64,000 nucleotides of DNA from Streptomyces aurantiacus (GCF_027107535.1 NZ_CP114283.1:4774001-4838000); one strand, 5' to 3'. Positions 24,898 to 34,154 are shown, numbered from the stretch's first letter. Notes: generated by a model from the letters alone, not told the origin. Made by a program: numbers and translations.

Positions 24898-26367
24898 CTA
24901 GCCTTGCCCGGGGGCGGCCGGCGGGATGTTGTGGTTGAGCCGGAAGAGGTTCTGCGGGTCGTAGGCGGCCTTGATCTCGGTGAGGCGCCGGTAGTCCTCG
25001 GGCTCGTACGCGGAGCGCACGTGCTGGGCGTCCCGCTCGCCGTTGAGGAAGGTCAGGGCCCGGCCTCCGGTGCTCCAGGGCCCGATGGCCGTGAGAAGAC
25101 GCTCGTGCGCGGGCCGGATGTCGGTGATGGGGGCGCGCTCCAGCCGCGAGACCACGCTCAGCAGGTAGTGCGCGTCGCGGTTGCCGACCGCGTTCGGGAC
25201 GTCGGCCGGGCGCGCGAGCCGTCCGCCCAGGTGCCGCAGTTCGACGACGTGGGGCACCGGCGTGTGCGGTCCCATGTGGTCCAGCAGGGCCCCCACCGCG
25301 CCGGCGTCGAGTGCGCCCAGCATGGCGGTGCCGGACTCGAAGGTGCCCGCCGCGGTCGGGTCGTTGTGGACGGTGCCGACCTCGGCGCAGGACAGTTCAC
25401 GGACGGTGTCGTTGAAGGGGTTCAGCGCCCGCAGCGGCGCCACCAGATCCTTGCCGGCGCCGAGGTCGTCCGCCGCGTAGGCGATGCGCACGTGCAGGAC
25501 GTGCCGGCCGCGCAGCGGCGGCGGCAGCACCGGCAGGTCGGGGAAGGAGATCACCGCGACGGAGGAGGTCATCTCGTCCGGCATGCCGGCCGACCACTGC
25601 ACATACCTCTCGAGGACCTCGCGGGCCGACGCGAAGTCGAAGAACAGTCCCCCGCCGTAGAGCGCCGGAACCGGCATGAGGTCGATCTCGAGGCCGGTGA
25701 CCACGCCGAAGTTGTCCCGGCCGCCGCGCAGCGCCCAGAACAGGTCGGGCTCCGACGTCGCGGTGACGTGCCGCAGCCGGCCGTCCGCCGTGACGACATC
25801 GATGCTCCGCACCCGGTCGGCGGCGTACCCGTAGCGCCTCGACAGCAGTCCCAGGCCGCCGCCCAGGGTGTACGACACCACGCCGACCGACGGGGCCGAG
25901 CCCGCCAGCGGGGCCAGCCCGGCCGGCGCCGCCTCGTGGATCACCCGGTCCCAGCTCACCCCGGCGGCGACCCACGCGGTGCCCGCCCCGGCGTCCACCC
26001 GCACGCCGGTCATCCGGGAGGTGTTGATGAGCACGCCGCCCTCGCCGGCGACGGCCCCCAGCGCATGGCCGGTGCCCTGGACCGCCACCGCGAGGCCGTG
26101 CCGGCCGGCGAACTCCACCGCCGCCTGCACATCGGCGGGACCGGTCGCACCCACCAGCAGCGAGGGCCGGTGCGAGCGCGCGGTCTGCGCCCCGGCCCGT
26201 TCCGCGTCGTACCTCTCGTCCCGGGGCGTCAGCACCGGCCCCCGCACCCGCCGGCCTAAGGCTTCGAGCGCCTCGGCGCCGAAACCCGCATCCTGCGCGC
26301 CCTGCGCGTCCTGCGCGGTCTGGGTGTTGCGGGTGACCTGGGTGTTCTCCTGGCCCGAACTGCTCAT
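24898..26367 (-). CDS. FAD-linked oxidoreductase (BBE family)
   Basis: Flavoprotein of 489 residues of the berberine-bridge/VAO type. The PCMH FAD domain shows RPSLLVGATGPADVQAAVEF, QGTGHALG (His for covalent 8-alpha-FAD linkage) and LGGGLGLLSRRYGYAAD; the usual second Cys linker is not seen, so attachment is probably monocovalent. The C-terminal BBE motif is YDPQNLFRLNHNIPP. The N-terminus has a Gln/Thr-rich 25-residue tail (NTQVTRNTQTAQDAQGAQDA) encoded by a short repeat. ATG 26367 has AGGAAGGG in range. It is divergent from marR with a shared operator region, so probably repressed by it. Such enzymes oxidise phenols or alcohols in natural-product pathways. Confidence 0.9.
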   Translation of the reverse strand: MSSSGQENTQVTRNTQTAQDAQGAQDAGFGAEALEALGRRVRGPVLTPRDERYDAERAGAQTARSHRPSLLVGATGPADVQAAVEFAGRHGLAVAVQGTGHALGAVAGEGGVLINTSRMTGVRVDAGAGTAWVAAGVSWDRVIHEAAPAGLAPLAGSAPSVGVVSYTLGGGLGLLSRRYGYAADRVRSIDVVTADGRLRHVTATSEPDLFWALRGGRDNFGVVTGLEIDLMPVPALYGGGLFFDFASAREVLERYVQWSAGMPDEMTSSVAVISFPDLPVLPPPLRGRHVLHVRIAYAADDLGAGKDLVAPLRALNPFNDTVRELSCAEVGTVHNDPTAAGTFESGTAMLGALDAGAVGALLDHMGPHTPVPHVVELRHLGGRLARPADVPNAVGNRDAHYLLSVVSRLERAPITDIRPAHERLLTAIGPWSTGGRALTFLNGERDAQHVRSAYEPEDYRRLTEIKAAYDPQNLFRLNHNIPPAAPGQG

Positions 26368-26431
26368 GACTGTTCCCTTCCTGACCGGTGTCGCATCGTG
26401 TCTCGCGGCCGGGTCGCCGGCCCCGCTAGAG

Positions 26432-26466
26432 TTAGTCAAGCAACCGTACTACTTTTTAGTCAAGCA
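26432..26466. promoter_or_regulatory. Direct repeats, likely MarR operator
   Basis: TTAGTCAAGCA is present at 26432-26442 and 26456-26466, 24 bases apart, in the otherwise AT-richest part of the divergent region between the FAD oxidase (start 26367) and marR (start 26505). On the minus strand each repeat contains TTGACT, a -35-like hexamer. Confidence 0.55.
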
Positions 26467-26504
26467 CCCTGACGACATTGGCTGTGCCAGAAAGGTGGCC
26501 CGAG

Positions 26505-26957
26505 ATGACCACACCATCCGGGGAGCCGGGCGAGCGCCGGGTTCCGCTGCCCACCCTGCTCACGCAGGCCAAGGACCTCACCGTCGAGCAGCTCCACCGG
26601 CGCCTCGACGAGGAGGGGTTCGAAGGGATCAGGTTCCGGCACGGCTCCGTCTTCCGGTTCGTGGGCCCCGAGGGCTCACGGCTGACCGCGCTCGCCGAAC
26701 GCTCCGGGTTCAGCAAGCAGGCGATCGGTGAAGTGGTCGACGAACTCGAGCGGCTGGGCTATGTCGAGCGGACAGCGGACCCGGGCGACCGCCGGGCGAA
26801 GATCATCCGGCTGACGGAACGGGGAGCGCAGGGCCAGCTGGCCGGCGCCCGGATTCTCGGGGACATCGAACGGATGTGGGCCCATTACCTCGGACAGGAC
26901 CAGATCGCCCTGCTGCGGCGGGCATTGGAAGAGATTATCGCGCGCCAGGACGAATAG
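26505..26957 (+). CDS. MarR-family regulator
   Basis: Winged-helix repressor of 150 residues. The recognition region is RLTALAERSGFSKQAIGEVV followed by DELERLGYVERTADPGDRRA, where DPGDRRAK is the classical MarR wing. N- and C-terminal helices form the dimer interface. ATG 26505 has AAAGG nine bases upstream; a TTG at 26478 extends the frame without a site. Divergent orientation with the FAD oxidase and the direct repeats between them suggest autoregulation and control of the oxidase, perhaps also of the PKS genes that follow on the same strand 136 bp later. Ligand unknown, possibly a phenolic pathway product. Confidence 0.9.
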   Translation: MTTPSGEPGERRVPLPTLLTQAKDLTVEQLHRRLDEEGFEGIRFRHGSVFRFVGPEGSRLTALAERSGFSKQAIGEVVDELERLGYVERTADPGDRRAKIIRLTERGAQGQLAGARILGDIERMWAHYLGQDQIALLRRALEEIIARQDE

Positions 26958-27092
26958 CCACCCGCACATGACACTTCCCTCTCCGGCACCAAAGGAACCC
27001 GAGTCCGCTCCAAGTGCCCCTCAAGCGCGGTGCGTCAGAGTATCGAGGTGTCGAACTCCCAGCCGACTCCTCAGAAGGTGGACTTCACGGAT

Positions 27093-28193
27093 ATGCCAAC
27101 GCTATGCAAACCGGCGGTGGATGTGCCGGAATACGTCATCACCCTTGAAGAAACCCTGAAGTTCGCCGAGAAAACCCACGCCGGGAAGCCGCAGCTGCCG
27201 CTGGCACTCAGGCTGATCCAGAACACCGGTGTGAAGAAACGGCACATCGTCCAGCCGATCGAGAAGACGCTCCGCCATCCCGGCCTCGAGGAACGCAACC
27301 GGATATTCGAGGCCGAATCCAAGAAGAGATGCCCGCCAGTCATCGAACGGGCCCTGGCGAACGCCCGGCTGACCGCCCGGGACATCGACGCGATCATCTT
27401 CGTGTCCTGCACCGGGTTCCTGATGCCGTCGATGACGGCATGGCTGATCAACAACATGGGGTTCCGCACCGACACCCGGCAGATACCCATCGCCCAGCTG
27501 GGCTGCGCCGCCGGCGGCGCCGCGGTCAACCGGGCCCACGACTTCTGCACCGCCTACCCGCAGAGCAACGTGCTGATCGTCTCCTGCGAACTGTGCTCAC
27601 TGTGCTACCAGCCCGGCGACGACAACATCGGCTCCCTGCTGTCCGACGGGCTGTTCGGCGACGCGGTCGCGGCCGCCGTGGTGCGCGGCAGCGGCGGCAC
27701 CGGCGTGCGGCTGGAGCGCAACGCCTCGTACATCATCCCCCACACCGAGGACTGGATCTCCTACGCCGTGCGGTCCACCGGCTTCCACTTCCAGCTGGAC
27801 CGCCGGGTGCCCGGCACCATGGAGCCGCTCGCACCGGTCCTGCGGGACCTCGCGATGAGCCACGGCTGGGACATCGGCGCCCTGGACTTCTACATCATCC
27901 ACGCCGGCGGCCCGCGCATCCTCGCCGACCTGAGCACCTTCCTGGGCGTCGACCTCCACATGTTCCGGCACAGCTGGGCGACGCTCACCGAATACGGGAA
28001 CATCGCCAGCGCCGTCGTCTTCGACGCGCTGCGCAGGCAGTTCGAGGAAGACACGATGACCGAGCACGCCACCGGAGTGATCGCGGGTTTCGGCCCCGGC
28101 ATCACCGCCGAGATGGCCGTCGGCAGCTGGCGCACCGAAGCGCCCGCGATCACCGCGGACCTGCGCCGGCAGGCCGTGCCGGCAACCCTGTGA
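27093..28193 (+). CDS. rppA: Type III PKS, 1,3,6,8-tetrahydroxynaphthalene synthase
   Basis: Chalcone-synthase-fold enzyme that condenses five malonyl-CoA to 1,3,6,8-tetrahydroxynaphthalene (THN), which oxidises to flaviolin. Numbering from ATG 27093 puts the catalytic triad at Cys138 (QLGCAAGG), His270 (IIHAGGP) and Asn303 (EYGNIAS), exactly the RppA positions, which supports this start over GTG 27030. RppA hallmarks include MPTLCKPAV at the N-terminus, CELCSLCYQP, GFHFQLDRRVPGTMEPLAPV and GFGPGITAEM. It is 366 residues, close to the 372 or so of known RppA. GAAGG lies eleven bases upstream. The methyltransferase starts 13 bases after its stop, so the two form an operon. Confidence 0.95.
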   Translation: MPTLCKPAVDVPEYVITLEETLKFAEKTHAGKPQLPLALRLIQNTGVKKRHIVQPIEKTLRHPGLEERNRIFEAESKKRCPPVIERALANARLTARDIDAIIFVSCTGFLMPSMTAWLINNMGFRTDTRQIPIAQLGCAAGGAAVNRAHDFCTAYPQSNVLIVSCELCSLCYQPGDDNIGSLLSDGLFGDAVAAAVVRGSGGTGVRLERNASYIIPHTEDWISYAVRSTGFHFQLDRRVPGTMEPLAPVLRDLAMSHGWDIGALDFYIIHAGGPRILADLSTFLGVDLHMFRHSWATLTEYGNIASAVVFDALRRQFEEDTMTEHATGVIAGFGPGITAEMAVGSWRTEAPAITADLRRQAVPATL

Positions 28194-28206
28194 GGAGAAG
28201 AACACG

Positions 28207-29205
28207 ATGACGGGCACCCTGCCTTCCCCCCACCGGATCCTGGAGATCGCCAGCGGCTACTGGGCCACCGGCCTCCTCGGCGTGGCCACCGGGCACGCGC
28301 TGTTCACCCTCATCCACGGCGGCCTGGACCGTGCCGGCCCGCTGGCCGAGAAGACCGGCCTGGCCGAACGCGGCATGCAGACCCTCCTCGACGGGCTCGT
28401 CGGCCTGGGACTGCTCACCACAAGCGACGGCACCTACCGCAACACCCCCGAAGCCGCGCTGTACCTGGTCCACGGACAGCCCACCGACATCAGCGGCTTC
28501 GCCCAGCTCAAACTCGCCGAAATGGACAAACTCGCAGGCCGCCTCGGCGTGTTCGCCGCCGGAGGCCCGCAGACCGCCCCGATGGTGGAGGTCGCCGACA
28601 ACCCCCACTGGGAAAACGTCGTCACCGCCATCGCCGGCCTGTCGGTCACCGCCGCACACACCGCCGCCGGCCTCCTGGACCTGGCCGGACGCACCCACCT
28701 CTCGATCCTCGACGTGGGCGGCGGATCAGGCATCTTCTCCTCCCTGTGGCTGCGCCTCAACCCCGCCGCCCGCGCCACACAGCTCGACTGGCAGCCCATC
28801 AACGCCATCGCCCGCCGCCTGCTCGCCCAGCACGGCCTCACCGACCGGTTCACGAGCCTGGACGGTGACTTCCACACCGTCCCGCTCGACACCGCCGCCT
28901 ACGACGTGGCCGTCTACTCCCACGTCGCCCACCAGGAAGGACCCCAAGACAACACAGCCGTCTTCACCAAACTCCGCAACGCCCTCACCCCCGGCGGCAC
29001 CCTCGTCGTATGCGACTACATCGTCGAGGACGACCGCAGCGGCCCCGCCTTCCCCCTCCTGTTCGCCTCGGAAATGCTCCTCAAAAGCAACAACGGCGGA
29101 ACATGGCGCCGCGCCGACTACACCGCCTGGCTGACCGAAGCCGGCTTCGAAACCATCTCCTTCCACCCCACCCCCTCCCCCGCCACACTCGTCATCGCCC
29201 GCTGA
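28207..29205 (+). CDS. SAM-dependent O-methyltransferase
   Basis: COMT-type enzyme of 332 residues. An N-terminal winged-helix dimerisation domain (LAEKTGLAERGMQTLLDGLV, GLLTTSDGTYRNTPEA) precedes a Rossmann SAM domain with motif I ILDVGGGSGIFSSLWL near residue 171, then YDVAVYSHVAHQEGP and GGTLVVCDYIVEDD. The catalytic His usual in plant COMTs is not obvious. GGAG eight bases before ATG 28207 and the 13-base gap to the PKS gene indicate co-translation. It most likely methylates a hydroxyl of THN or flaviolin or a downstream product. No gene follows for over 1 kb. Confidence 0.9.
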   Translation: MTGTLPSPHRILEIASGYWATGLLGVATGHALFTLIHGGLDRAGPLAEKTGLAERGMQTLLDGLVGLGLLTTSDGTYRNTPEAALYLVHGQPTDISGFAQLKLAEMDKLAGRLGVFAAGGPQTAPMVEVADNPHWENVVTAIAGLSVTAAHTAAGLLDLAGRTHLSILDVGGGSGIFSSLWLRLNPAARATQLDWQPINAIARRLLAQHGLTDRFTSLDGDFHTVPLDTAAYDVAVYSHVAHQEGPQDNTAVFTKLRNALTPGGTLVVCDYIVEDDRSGPAFPLLFASEMLLKSNNGGTWRRADYTAWLTEAGFETISFHPTPSPATLVIAR

Positions 29206-29619
29206 CCACCCCCCGAAGAACCAGACCACCCAACCCACCACCACCGCCCAACCCGCCACAGCAACCCGGCCACCGCCCAGCCCGCCGCCGCCGCGGGTGC
29301 CGCGGGTGCCGCCGTCACCGGCCGCCGCGAACCCCGCCACCACCACCGCGCTCCCCCACACCCCCACAGCGACAGCGACGGCGCCCTTTCCGAGACGGTG
29401 GCACCGGCGCCCTCTCGAAACGCTCCTGCGCCCCCGCCACCGCCGCCCTCCCCTGATGCACCCGGACCCCCTGCCGGCGAGAACCCCACCCCCGCGGCGC
29501 CCCTGCCTGCGGGAACCCCACTCCCGGGCGCCCGGCCGGCGCGTGAGGACCCTCCCGCAGAGCACCCGGGCAACGCGGCGCTCAAGCCCGGGCACGGCCC
29601 TCCCGGCACGGCCACACCA

Positions 29620-29835
29620 GGACACCCGCACCCGCACCCGCACCCGCACCCGACGGTGCGTCAGCACCCGCCCGCCGGTGCGCCCGCACCCGCCGGTGCG
29701 TCAGCACCCGCCGGTGCGTCAGCACCCGTACCCGTGCCCGGCGGTGCGCCCGCATCCGCCGCACCCGCGCCCGTACCCGCCGGTGCGTCAGCACCCGTAC
29801 CCGTGCCCTGCGGTGCGCCCGTGTCAGCGACGGCA
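29620..29835. repeat. Short tandem repeats CACCCG and GCACCCGCCGGTGCGTCA
   Basis: It begins with several copies of the hexamer GCACCC, then about seven imperfect 18-30 base units containing GCACCCGCCGGTGCGTCA or spaced variants with CCCGTACCCGTGCCC. Each unit can fold into a small GCACC/GGTGC hairpin. Confidence 0.7.
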
Positions 29836-29863
29836 GGACACCATGCGGAGCCATCGACGCCGC

Positions 29864-29896
29864 CCGCCCGGCCGTGCCCTACCGGCCGGGCGGGCG
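29864..29896. terminator. Strong GC hairpin
   Basis: CCCGCCCGGCC pairs with GGCCGGGCGGG across about nine bases (near 29866-29894). It has no T-run, but Streptomyces terminators often lack one. It is 660 bases after the methyltransferase stop. Confidence 0.4.
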
Positions 29897-30281
29897 GGAA
29901 AGGCCCCTTTTCGCCAACGGGGGGAAACAGCCGGCCCGTTTTCCGGTGAACGGGAAACATGCCGGCCGCAATCCGCAGCCGTCAGCGACGGCGGACCTTC
30001 CCGGCCGACCAACTGCGTCAAAGATGAACACCGCCCGCGCAACACCTCCCCCCAAAAAAGAAGAAAAAAGGGAGGGCGGGGCCGGCGGGCATGAGACGCG
30101 TCCCGCACCGGGCGGACAGCACACCACACAGCCCGAAGAGAACCTGTGGCTCGATCTCCACCCCACCCGATGGCTTTATCGTCCCTGCCCGTTCGAGGGT
30201 CACTTGAGGATCGCTCAACTGCCCTGCCAAAAGGCCGGATCCGGGTTGCAGGCCGCCGGGCATCCGGGTTGGATCAGCGGT

Positions 30282-30710
30282 ATGTCCTTGCGCCCCGCTC
30301 TGCTGTCCTTGCGCATCACCGCGGCATTCCAGTCGATTCTGATGCTCGTTCAGGTCGCCCTGGCCGGAGGCTTTCTCGGCGGCCATTTCGACATGCTGGC
30401 GATGCACGGAACACTCGGCCGTGTCATCACAGTGGCCGCCCTCCTGATGGCCGTCGCCGCGTTCTTCGTGCGCCGCCGCGGCGGACCCGCCGCGGTGTTC
30501 CCCGCCTCGGTCGTCGTGCTGCTGGCACTCGTGGCCCAGATCGCCCTCGGACTCGCCCGCAGCGTCGCCCTGCACGTCCTGCTCGGCGTCATCCTCGTCT
30601 CCGCCGTCGCGGTGCTCTCCCACCGCGTGATGACCACCCCCCTGCCCGCCCGGGCCCCGGCCGCCGTCCGCACCCCGGACCAGACCCCCCAGCCGGAGCC
30701 GGCCACATGA
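30282..30710 (+). CDS. Four-helix membrane protein, DUF6220-like
   Basis: Protein of 142 residues with four membrane helices: ITAAFQSILMLVQVALAGG, GRVITVAALLMAVAAFFV, AVFPASVVVLLALVAQIALG and ALHVLLGVILVSAVAVL, with HGTLG between the first two. The layout resembles small actinomycete membrane proteins (DUF6220, recalled). Its stop overlaps the ATG of the multicopper oxidase by four bases (ATGA), so they are translated together and may work together, for instance in copper or electron supply; this is inference. The site before ATG 30282 is weak. Confidence 0.75.
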   Translation: MSLRPALLSLRITAAFQSILMLVQVALAGGFLGGHFDMLAMHGTLGRVITVAALLMAVAAFFVRRRGGPAAVFPASVVVLLALVAQIALGLARSVALHVLLGVILVSAVAVLSHRVMTTPLPARAPAAVRTPDQTPQPEPAT

Positions 30711-32290
30711 GGCGGCGCACCCTGCTGGGCGCCGGCGGGGCGATGCTCGGCGCCGGCGCCCTGACCGCGGCCGGCTGGCCGGCACTGAGCCGCTACGCAC
30801 GCGAGGGCCGCCCCGGCACCGTGCTCCCCAGCCAGACCGAACTGCCGGCCCCCTTCCGCACCCCCCTGCCGATCCCCCGCGTGCTGGCCCCCACATCGAC
30901 CAGCGGCACCACAGACCACTACGACATCACCCAGCAACACACCGAACTGGAGATCCTGCCCGGACTGCGCACCCCGGCATGGACCTACGCAGGCACCTTC
31001 CCCGGACCGACCATCGTCTCCCGCTCGGGACGCCGCACCGTCGTACGCCACCGCAACGAACTCGACCGCCCCGCCGTGGTCCACCTGCACGGCGGCCACA
31101 CCCCGGCAGCCAGCGACGGCTACCCCACCTCCCTGATCCTGCCCGCCGACGGCTCCTACGACGCCCACCGCGTCCACCAGGACATGAACGGCGGACCCCA
31201 CGGCTCATCCATGGGCCACCACCCCATGGACCTCACCGAAGGAACCCGCACCTACACCTACCCCCTCGACCAGCGCGCCGCGACCCTCTGGTACCACGAC
31301 CACCGCATGAGCTACACCGGCACCGCCGTCTGGATGGGACTCGCCGGATTCCACCTCATCCACGACGACGAAGAAGAACAACTGGAACTGCCCCGCGGCG
31401 ACCGGGACATCCCCCTCATGATCACAGACCGCTCGTTCGCCGCCGACGGATCATTCCGCTACCCCGCCCTGGACCCCCAGCTGCACACCCCAGGCGTCAC
31501 CGACACCTACATGAACGGCGTCCTGGGCGACGTCATCCTCGTCAACGGCGCCCCCTGGCCCGTGCACCACACCCAACGGCTGCGCTACCGGCTACGCCTC
31601 CTCAACGCCTCCAACGCCCGCCTGTACACACTGCAACTCGACCCCCAGCCCCCAGGCGGCGGCGGCCTCCTCCAGATCGGCAGCGACGGCGGACTCCTCA
31701 ACACCCCCCGCCCCCACGACACCCTGGACATCGCCCCCGGCGAACGCTTCGACATCATCATCGACTTCTCCCGCTACCGCCCCGGCACCCAAGTACGCCT
31801 CCTCAACCGCAACGCAGACGGCCCCACAGCCCAGATCATGCGCTTCGACACCGGCTCCGGCTCCCCCCACGACGACACCAGAGTCCCCCACCGACTCAGC
31901 GACATACCCCGCCTCGACCCAAGCCGGGCCACCATCACCCGCGACTTCCACTTCCGCGGCTCCACCACAGGCTGGACCATCAACGGCAAAGAATACAAAC
32001 CAGGACACACACTGGCCCGCCCCCAACTCGGCCAAATAGAAATCTGGCGGTTCACCACCAACTTCCACCACCCCATCCACCTCCACCTCAACCACTTCCA
32101 GGTCCTGACCCGCAACAACCACACCCCCGGAACCTTCGACCACGGCTGGAAAGACACCATCAACCTCCACCCCGCCGAAGCCGTCGAAATAACCACCCAC
32201 TTCACCCACTACCCCGGCACCTACATGATCCACTGCCACAACCTCGAACACGAAGACATGGCCATGATGGCCGACTTCACCACCCACTAA
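30707..32290 (+). CDS. Multicopper oxidase (laccase/bilirubin-oxidase type), exported
   Basis: Copper oxidase of 527 residues. MRRRTLLGAGGAMLGAGALT has a double-Arg and hydrophobic core, a likely Tat signal. All four copper-binding His clusters are present: VHLHGG, LWYHDHRMSY, HHPIHLHLN and HCHNLEHEDMAMM (type 1 Cys in HCHNLEHED, axial Met further on). Three cupredoxin domains are expected at this length. It resembles PhsA/CotA-type enzymes that oxidise phenols with oxygen. Next to a THN synthase it may polymerise or couple the naphthol into pigment outside the cell. The ATG overlaps the upstream stop. From about 31.3 kb on codons are extremely C-ending. Confidence 0.92.
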   Translation: MRRRTLLGAGGAMLGAGALTAAGWPALSRYAREGRPGTVLPSQTELPAPFRTPLPIPRVLAPTSTSGTTDHYDITQQHTELEILPGLRTPAWTYAGTFPGPTIVSRSGRRTVVRHRNELDRPAVVHLHGGHTPAASDGYPTSLILPADGSYDAHRVHQDMNGGPHGSSMGHHPMDLTEGTRTYTYPLDQRAATLWYHDHRMSYTGTAVWMGLAGFHLIHDDEEEQLELPRGDRDIPLMITDRSFAADGSFRYPALDPQLHTPGVTDTYMNGVLGDVILVNGAPWPVHHTQRLRYRLRLLNASNARLYTLQLDPQPPGGGGLLQIGSDGGLLNTPRPHDTLDIAPGERFDIIIDFSRYRPGTQVRLLNRNADGPTAQIMRFDTGSGSPHDDTRVPHRLSDIPRLDPSRATITRDFHFRGSTTGWTINGKEYKPGHTLARPQLGQIEIWRFTTNFHHPIHLHLNHFQVLTRNNHTPGTFDHGWKDTINLHPAEAVEITTHFTHYPGTYMIHCHNLEHEDMAMMADFTTH

Positions 32291-32375
32291 CCCCACCCAC
32301 CCCCACCACCCAGACAAGCCCGAGAAACCCTGCCGAACGGAGACGACCCAACACCCGACACCCCCAAACCACACC

Positions 32376-32559
32376 CAGGGCTTCCGCTTTCGCCGCCCTG
32401 CACGATCCCGCCTCCCGCACCTACTACGACAAATGCCGGGCCCGAGGGAAGACCCACACGCAGGCGCTTCTCCGCCTGGCCCGACAACGGATCAACGTGC
32501 TGTTCGCGATGCTCCGCGACGGCACCTTCTACGAACCCCGAACCCCACGCCTCGCTTGA
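32376..32559 (+). pseudogene. IS110-family transposase C-terminal remnant
   Basis: Frame giving FAALHDPASRTYYDKCRARG, then KTHTQALLRLARQRINVLFA and MLRDGTFY, the end of the IS116/IS110/IS902 transposase. Upstream of 32376 the homology stops at the multicopper oxidase flank. It has no start of its own. Confidence 0.85.
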
Positions 32560-32748
32560 CGAAAGACATAGAGGCACCCCCCGGCGGCAGGCTACGGCCC
32601 GGCCCTACCGACACCCGCCACACATCACCGGCTCTGACGGTGGACTCGCGCCCTCGGCTCCCCGCTTCGACCCACCGTCTGCGTCTATCGCCTCGGTCTG
32701 GTCCGGCGTGTGCAGCACGGAGGGGTCAGACATCAAACTACTGCCGCA

Positions 32749-33903
32749 TCAGCGGCCGTCATGCAGTTCCTGATGCATCTGAGGCTGGTCGTCCTGTCCG
32801 TGCGTGAGGGCGTAGTTCTCGATCTCATTGAACGCCTTGGAAGCCACACCGATGACGTCCTTGTACGGGTTGACGCCGACGGTCTTCTTCGCCGCGCCGC
32901 CGAACAGGCCACCGGCTGTGTTGCTGACGACGCCGTGGCCGGCGGCCAGGGGCTGACCTGCGAGGTCAAGGGGGCTGCGGGGCAGGCCGGCCATGTCGGC
33001 GTACTTGTCGGTGAGCGCCACCCGCGTCAGAGCGAGGTAGGCGTCACTGACACCGGGCTTGAGCAGGTCGCGGTAGAACTTGACGGCCTGGGCGGTCATG
33101 AACACACCGTCGTCGGTCTTCTTCCACTCCTTGTCCCGCTCCTGGTTCCACAGGCTTTCCACCTCGTCGGAGTTCTTGGGCAGCAGCCACTTCTCCAGGG
33201 TGCCGAGATAGTGGTCGATGTAGTGCCAGGCGCAGATGAACCCATGGGCGTCGTCCGCGGAGACGTGCAGGCCTAGCCTTTTCATCCCCTGCAGGATCTG
33301 GGTGCTGAAGATGCAGGCGGCGCCGGTGGTGTACTTCTGGGAGACCGGCTCGCCCCAGGTGGCGTAGTCCCACTCGCCACTCTTCTTGTGCAACTGCCGC
33401 ACCGAGGCGTGCACCAGGCGGACCTTGGTGACGGTCGCGGCGAGCGTGCCGTCGCGCAGGGCACCGGACTTGCCCATACCGAGGAACAGGCGGGAGGACT
33501 GCGACAGCCGGCGGCCCGGTCCGTTCGCTCCGCCCAGGCGGCCCGTGGAGCGCAGGGTGTAGGCGCCGGTGGGCGAGAGGTAGGTGCCGATCAGCCCGAC
33601 GGTGCCCTGAAGCATGGACGCCTCACCGTGGTGATGCCCGAAGAAACCCTCCGCCGCTGCGGTATCGGCCTCGCTCCAGTCCGGCGGCGGGGCCTGCGCC
33701 TCGTGCAGGAACTGCGCGAGACGCTCGGGCAGTTGGGAGAGGTCCTGGCCGGGGCCCAAGGTGCTGATGGTGCGGAACAGCTGGTTGACTCCGTCGACTT
33801 CCCCGTTGTCGATCAGGTCGGACACCAGCATGTCGGCCGCCGGGTCACCCACCTTGCTCGCAGCCTCCAGCTCGGCTGCCACGTTGGCGGTCGTCAATGC
33901 CAT
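32749..33903 (-). CDS. Oxygenase MpaB family protein (DUF2236)
   Basis: Protein of 384 residues with the layout of the DUF2236/MpaB/latex-clearing group, which binds haem b and includes oxygenases. Blocks seen: GLIGTYLSPTGAYTLRSTGR, TKVRLVHASVRQLHKKSGEW, AACIFSTQILQGMKRLGLHV, FICAWHYIDHYLGTLEKWLL. His residues in VHASVR and AWHYIDHYLG are candidate haem ligands. No signal peptide is apparent. ATG 33903 has GGAG eight bases upstream. It stands alone among IS remnants. Substrate unknown. Confidence 0.8.
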   Translation of the reverse strand: MALTTANVAAELEAASKVGDPAADMLVSDLIDNGEVDGVNQLFRTISTLGPGQDLSQLPERLAQFLHEAQAPPPDWSEADTAAAEGFFGHHHGEASMLQGTVGLIGTYLSPTGAYTLRSTGRLGGANGPGRRLSQSSRLFLGMGKSGALRDGTLAATVTKVRLVHASVRQLHKKSGEWDYATWGEPVSQKYTTGAACIFSTQILQGMKRLGLHVSADDAHGFICAWHYIDHYLGTLEKWLLPKNSDEVESLWNQERDKEWKKTDDGVFMTAQAVKFYRDLLKPGVSDAYLALTRVALTDKYADMAGLPRSPLDLAGQPLAAGHGVVSNTAGGLFGGAAKKTVGVNPYKDVIGVASKAFNEIENYALTHGQDDQPQMHQELHDGR

Positions 33904-34154
33904 GAATAGGGCTCCTTCGTCATTCGGTCAGGTGAAGGGATCCGCCCACCACGTCCCAGCACAGAACAGCAGCAGGCCTGGCACCTGTATCCCCCTGAGG
34001 CGGAACTCACCGCCACCGGACAGGTCAAGATCACCACCACAGATCCTCCCCGAGCCGACCGCACCCCGCGATGCCCCTTTCGTGTTCCTCAGGGGCGTAT
34101 CCGCGCATACGGGAGCGCACAGGGATCCGTCATATGCGCCCGACTCACCCGCCT

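Larger units (their letters stand above)
29206..30281. other. Gene-free 1.1-kb region, Pro/Ala-codon-like low complexity
   Basis: No credible gene. All frames give Pro/Ala/Arg-rich low-complexity strings without ribosome binding sites. It holds the tandem repeats at 29620-29835, a GC hairpin at 29864-29896 and an A-rich segment (about 30048-30076) between CCTCCC and GGGAGG. Confidence 0.6.

Noticed and set aside
29398..29949. 183-codon Pro/Ala-rich open frame
   Set aside because: It consists of simple repeats, lacks a ribosome binding site and has comparable frames on the other strand.
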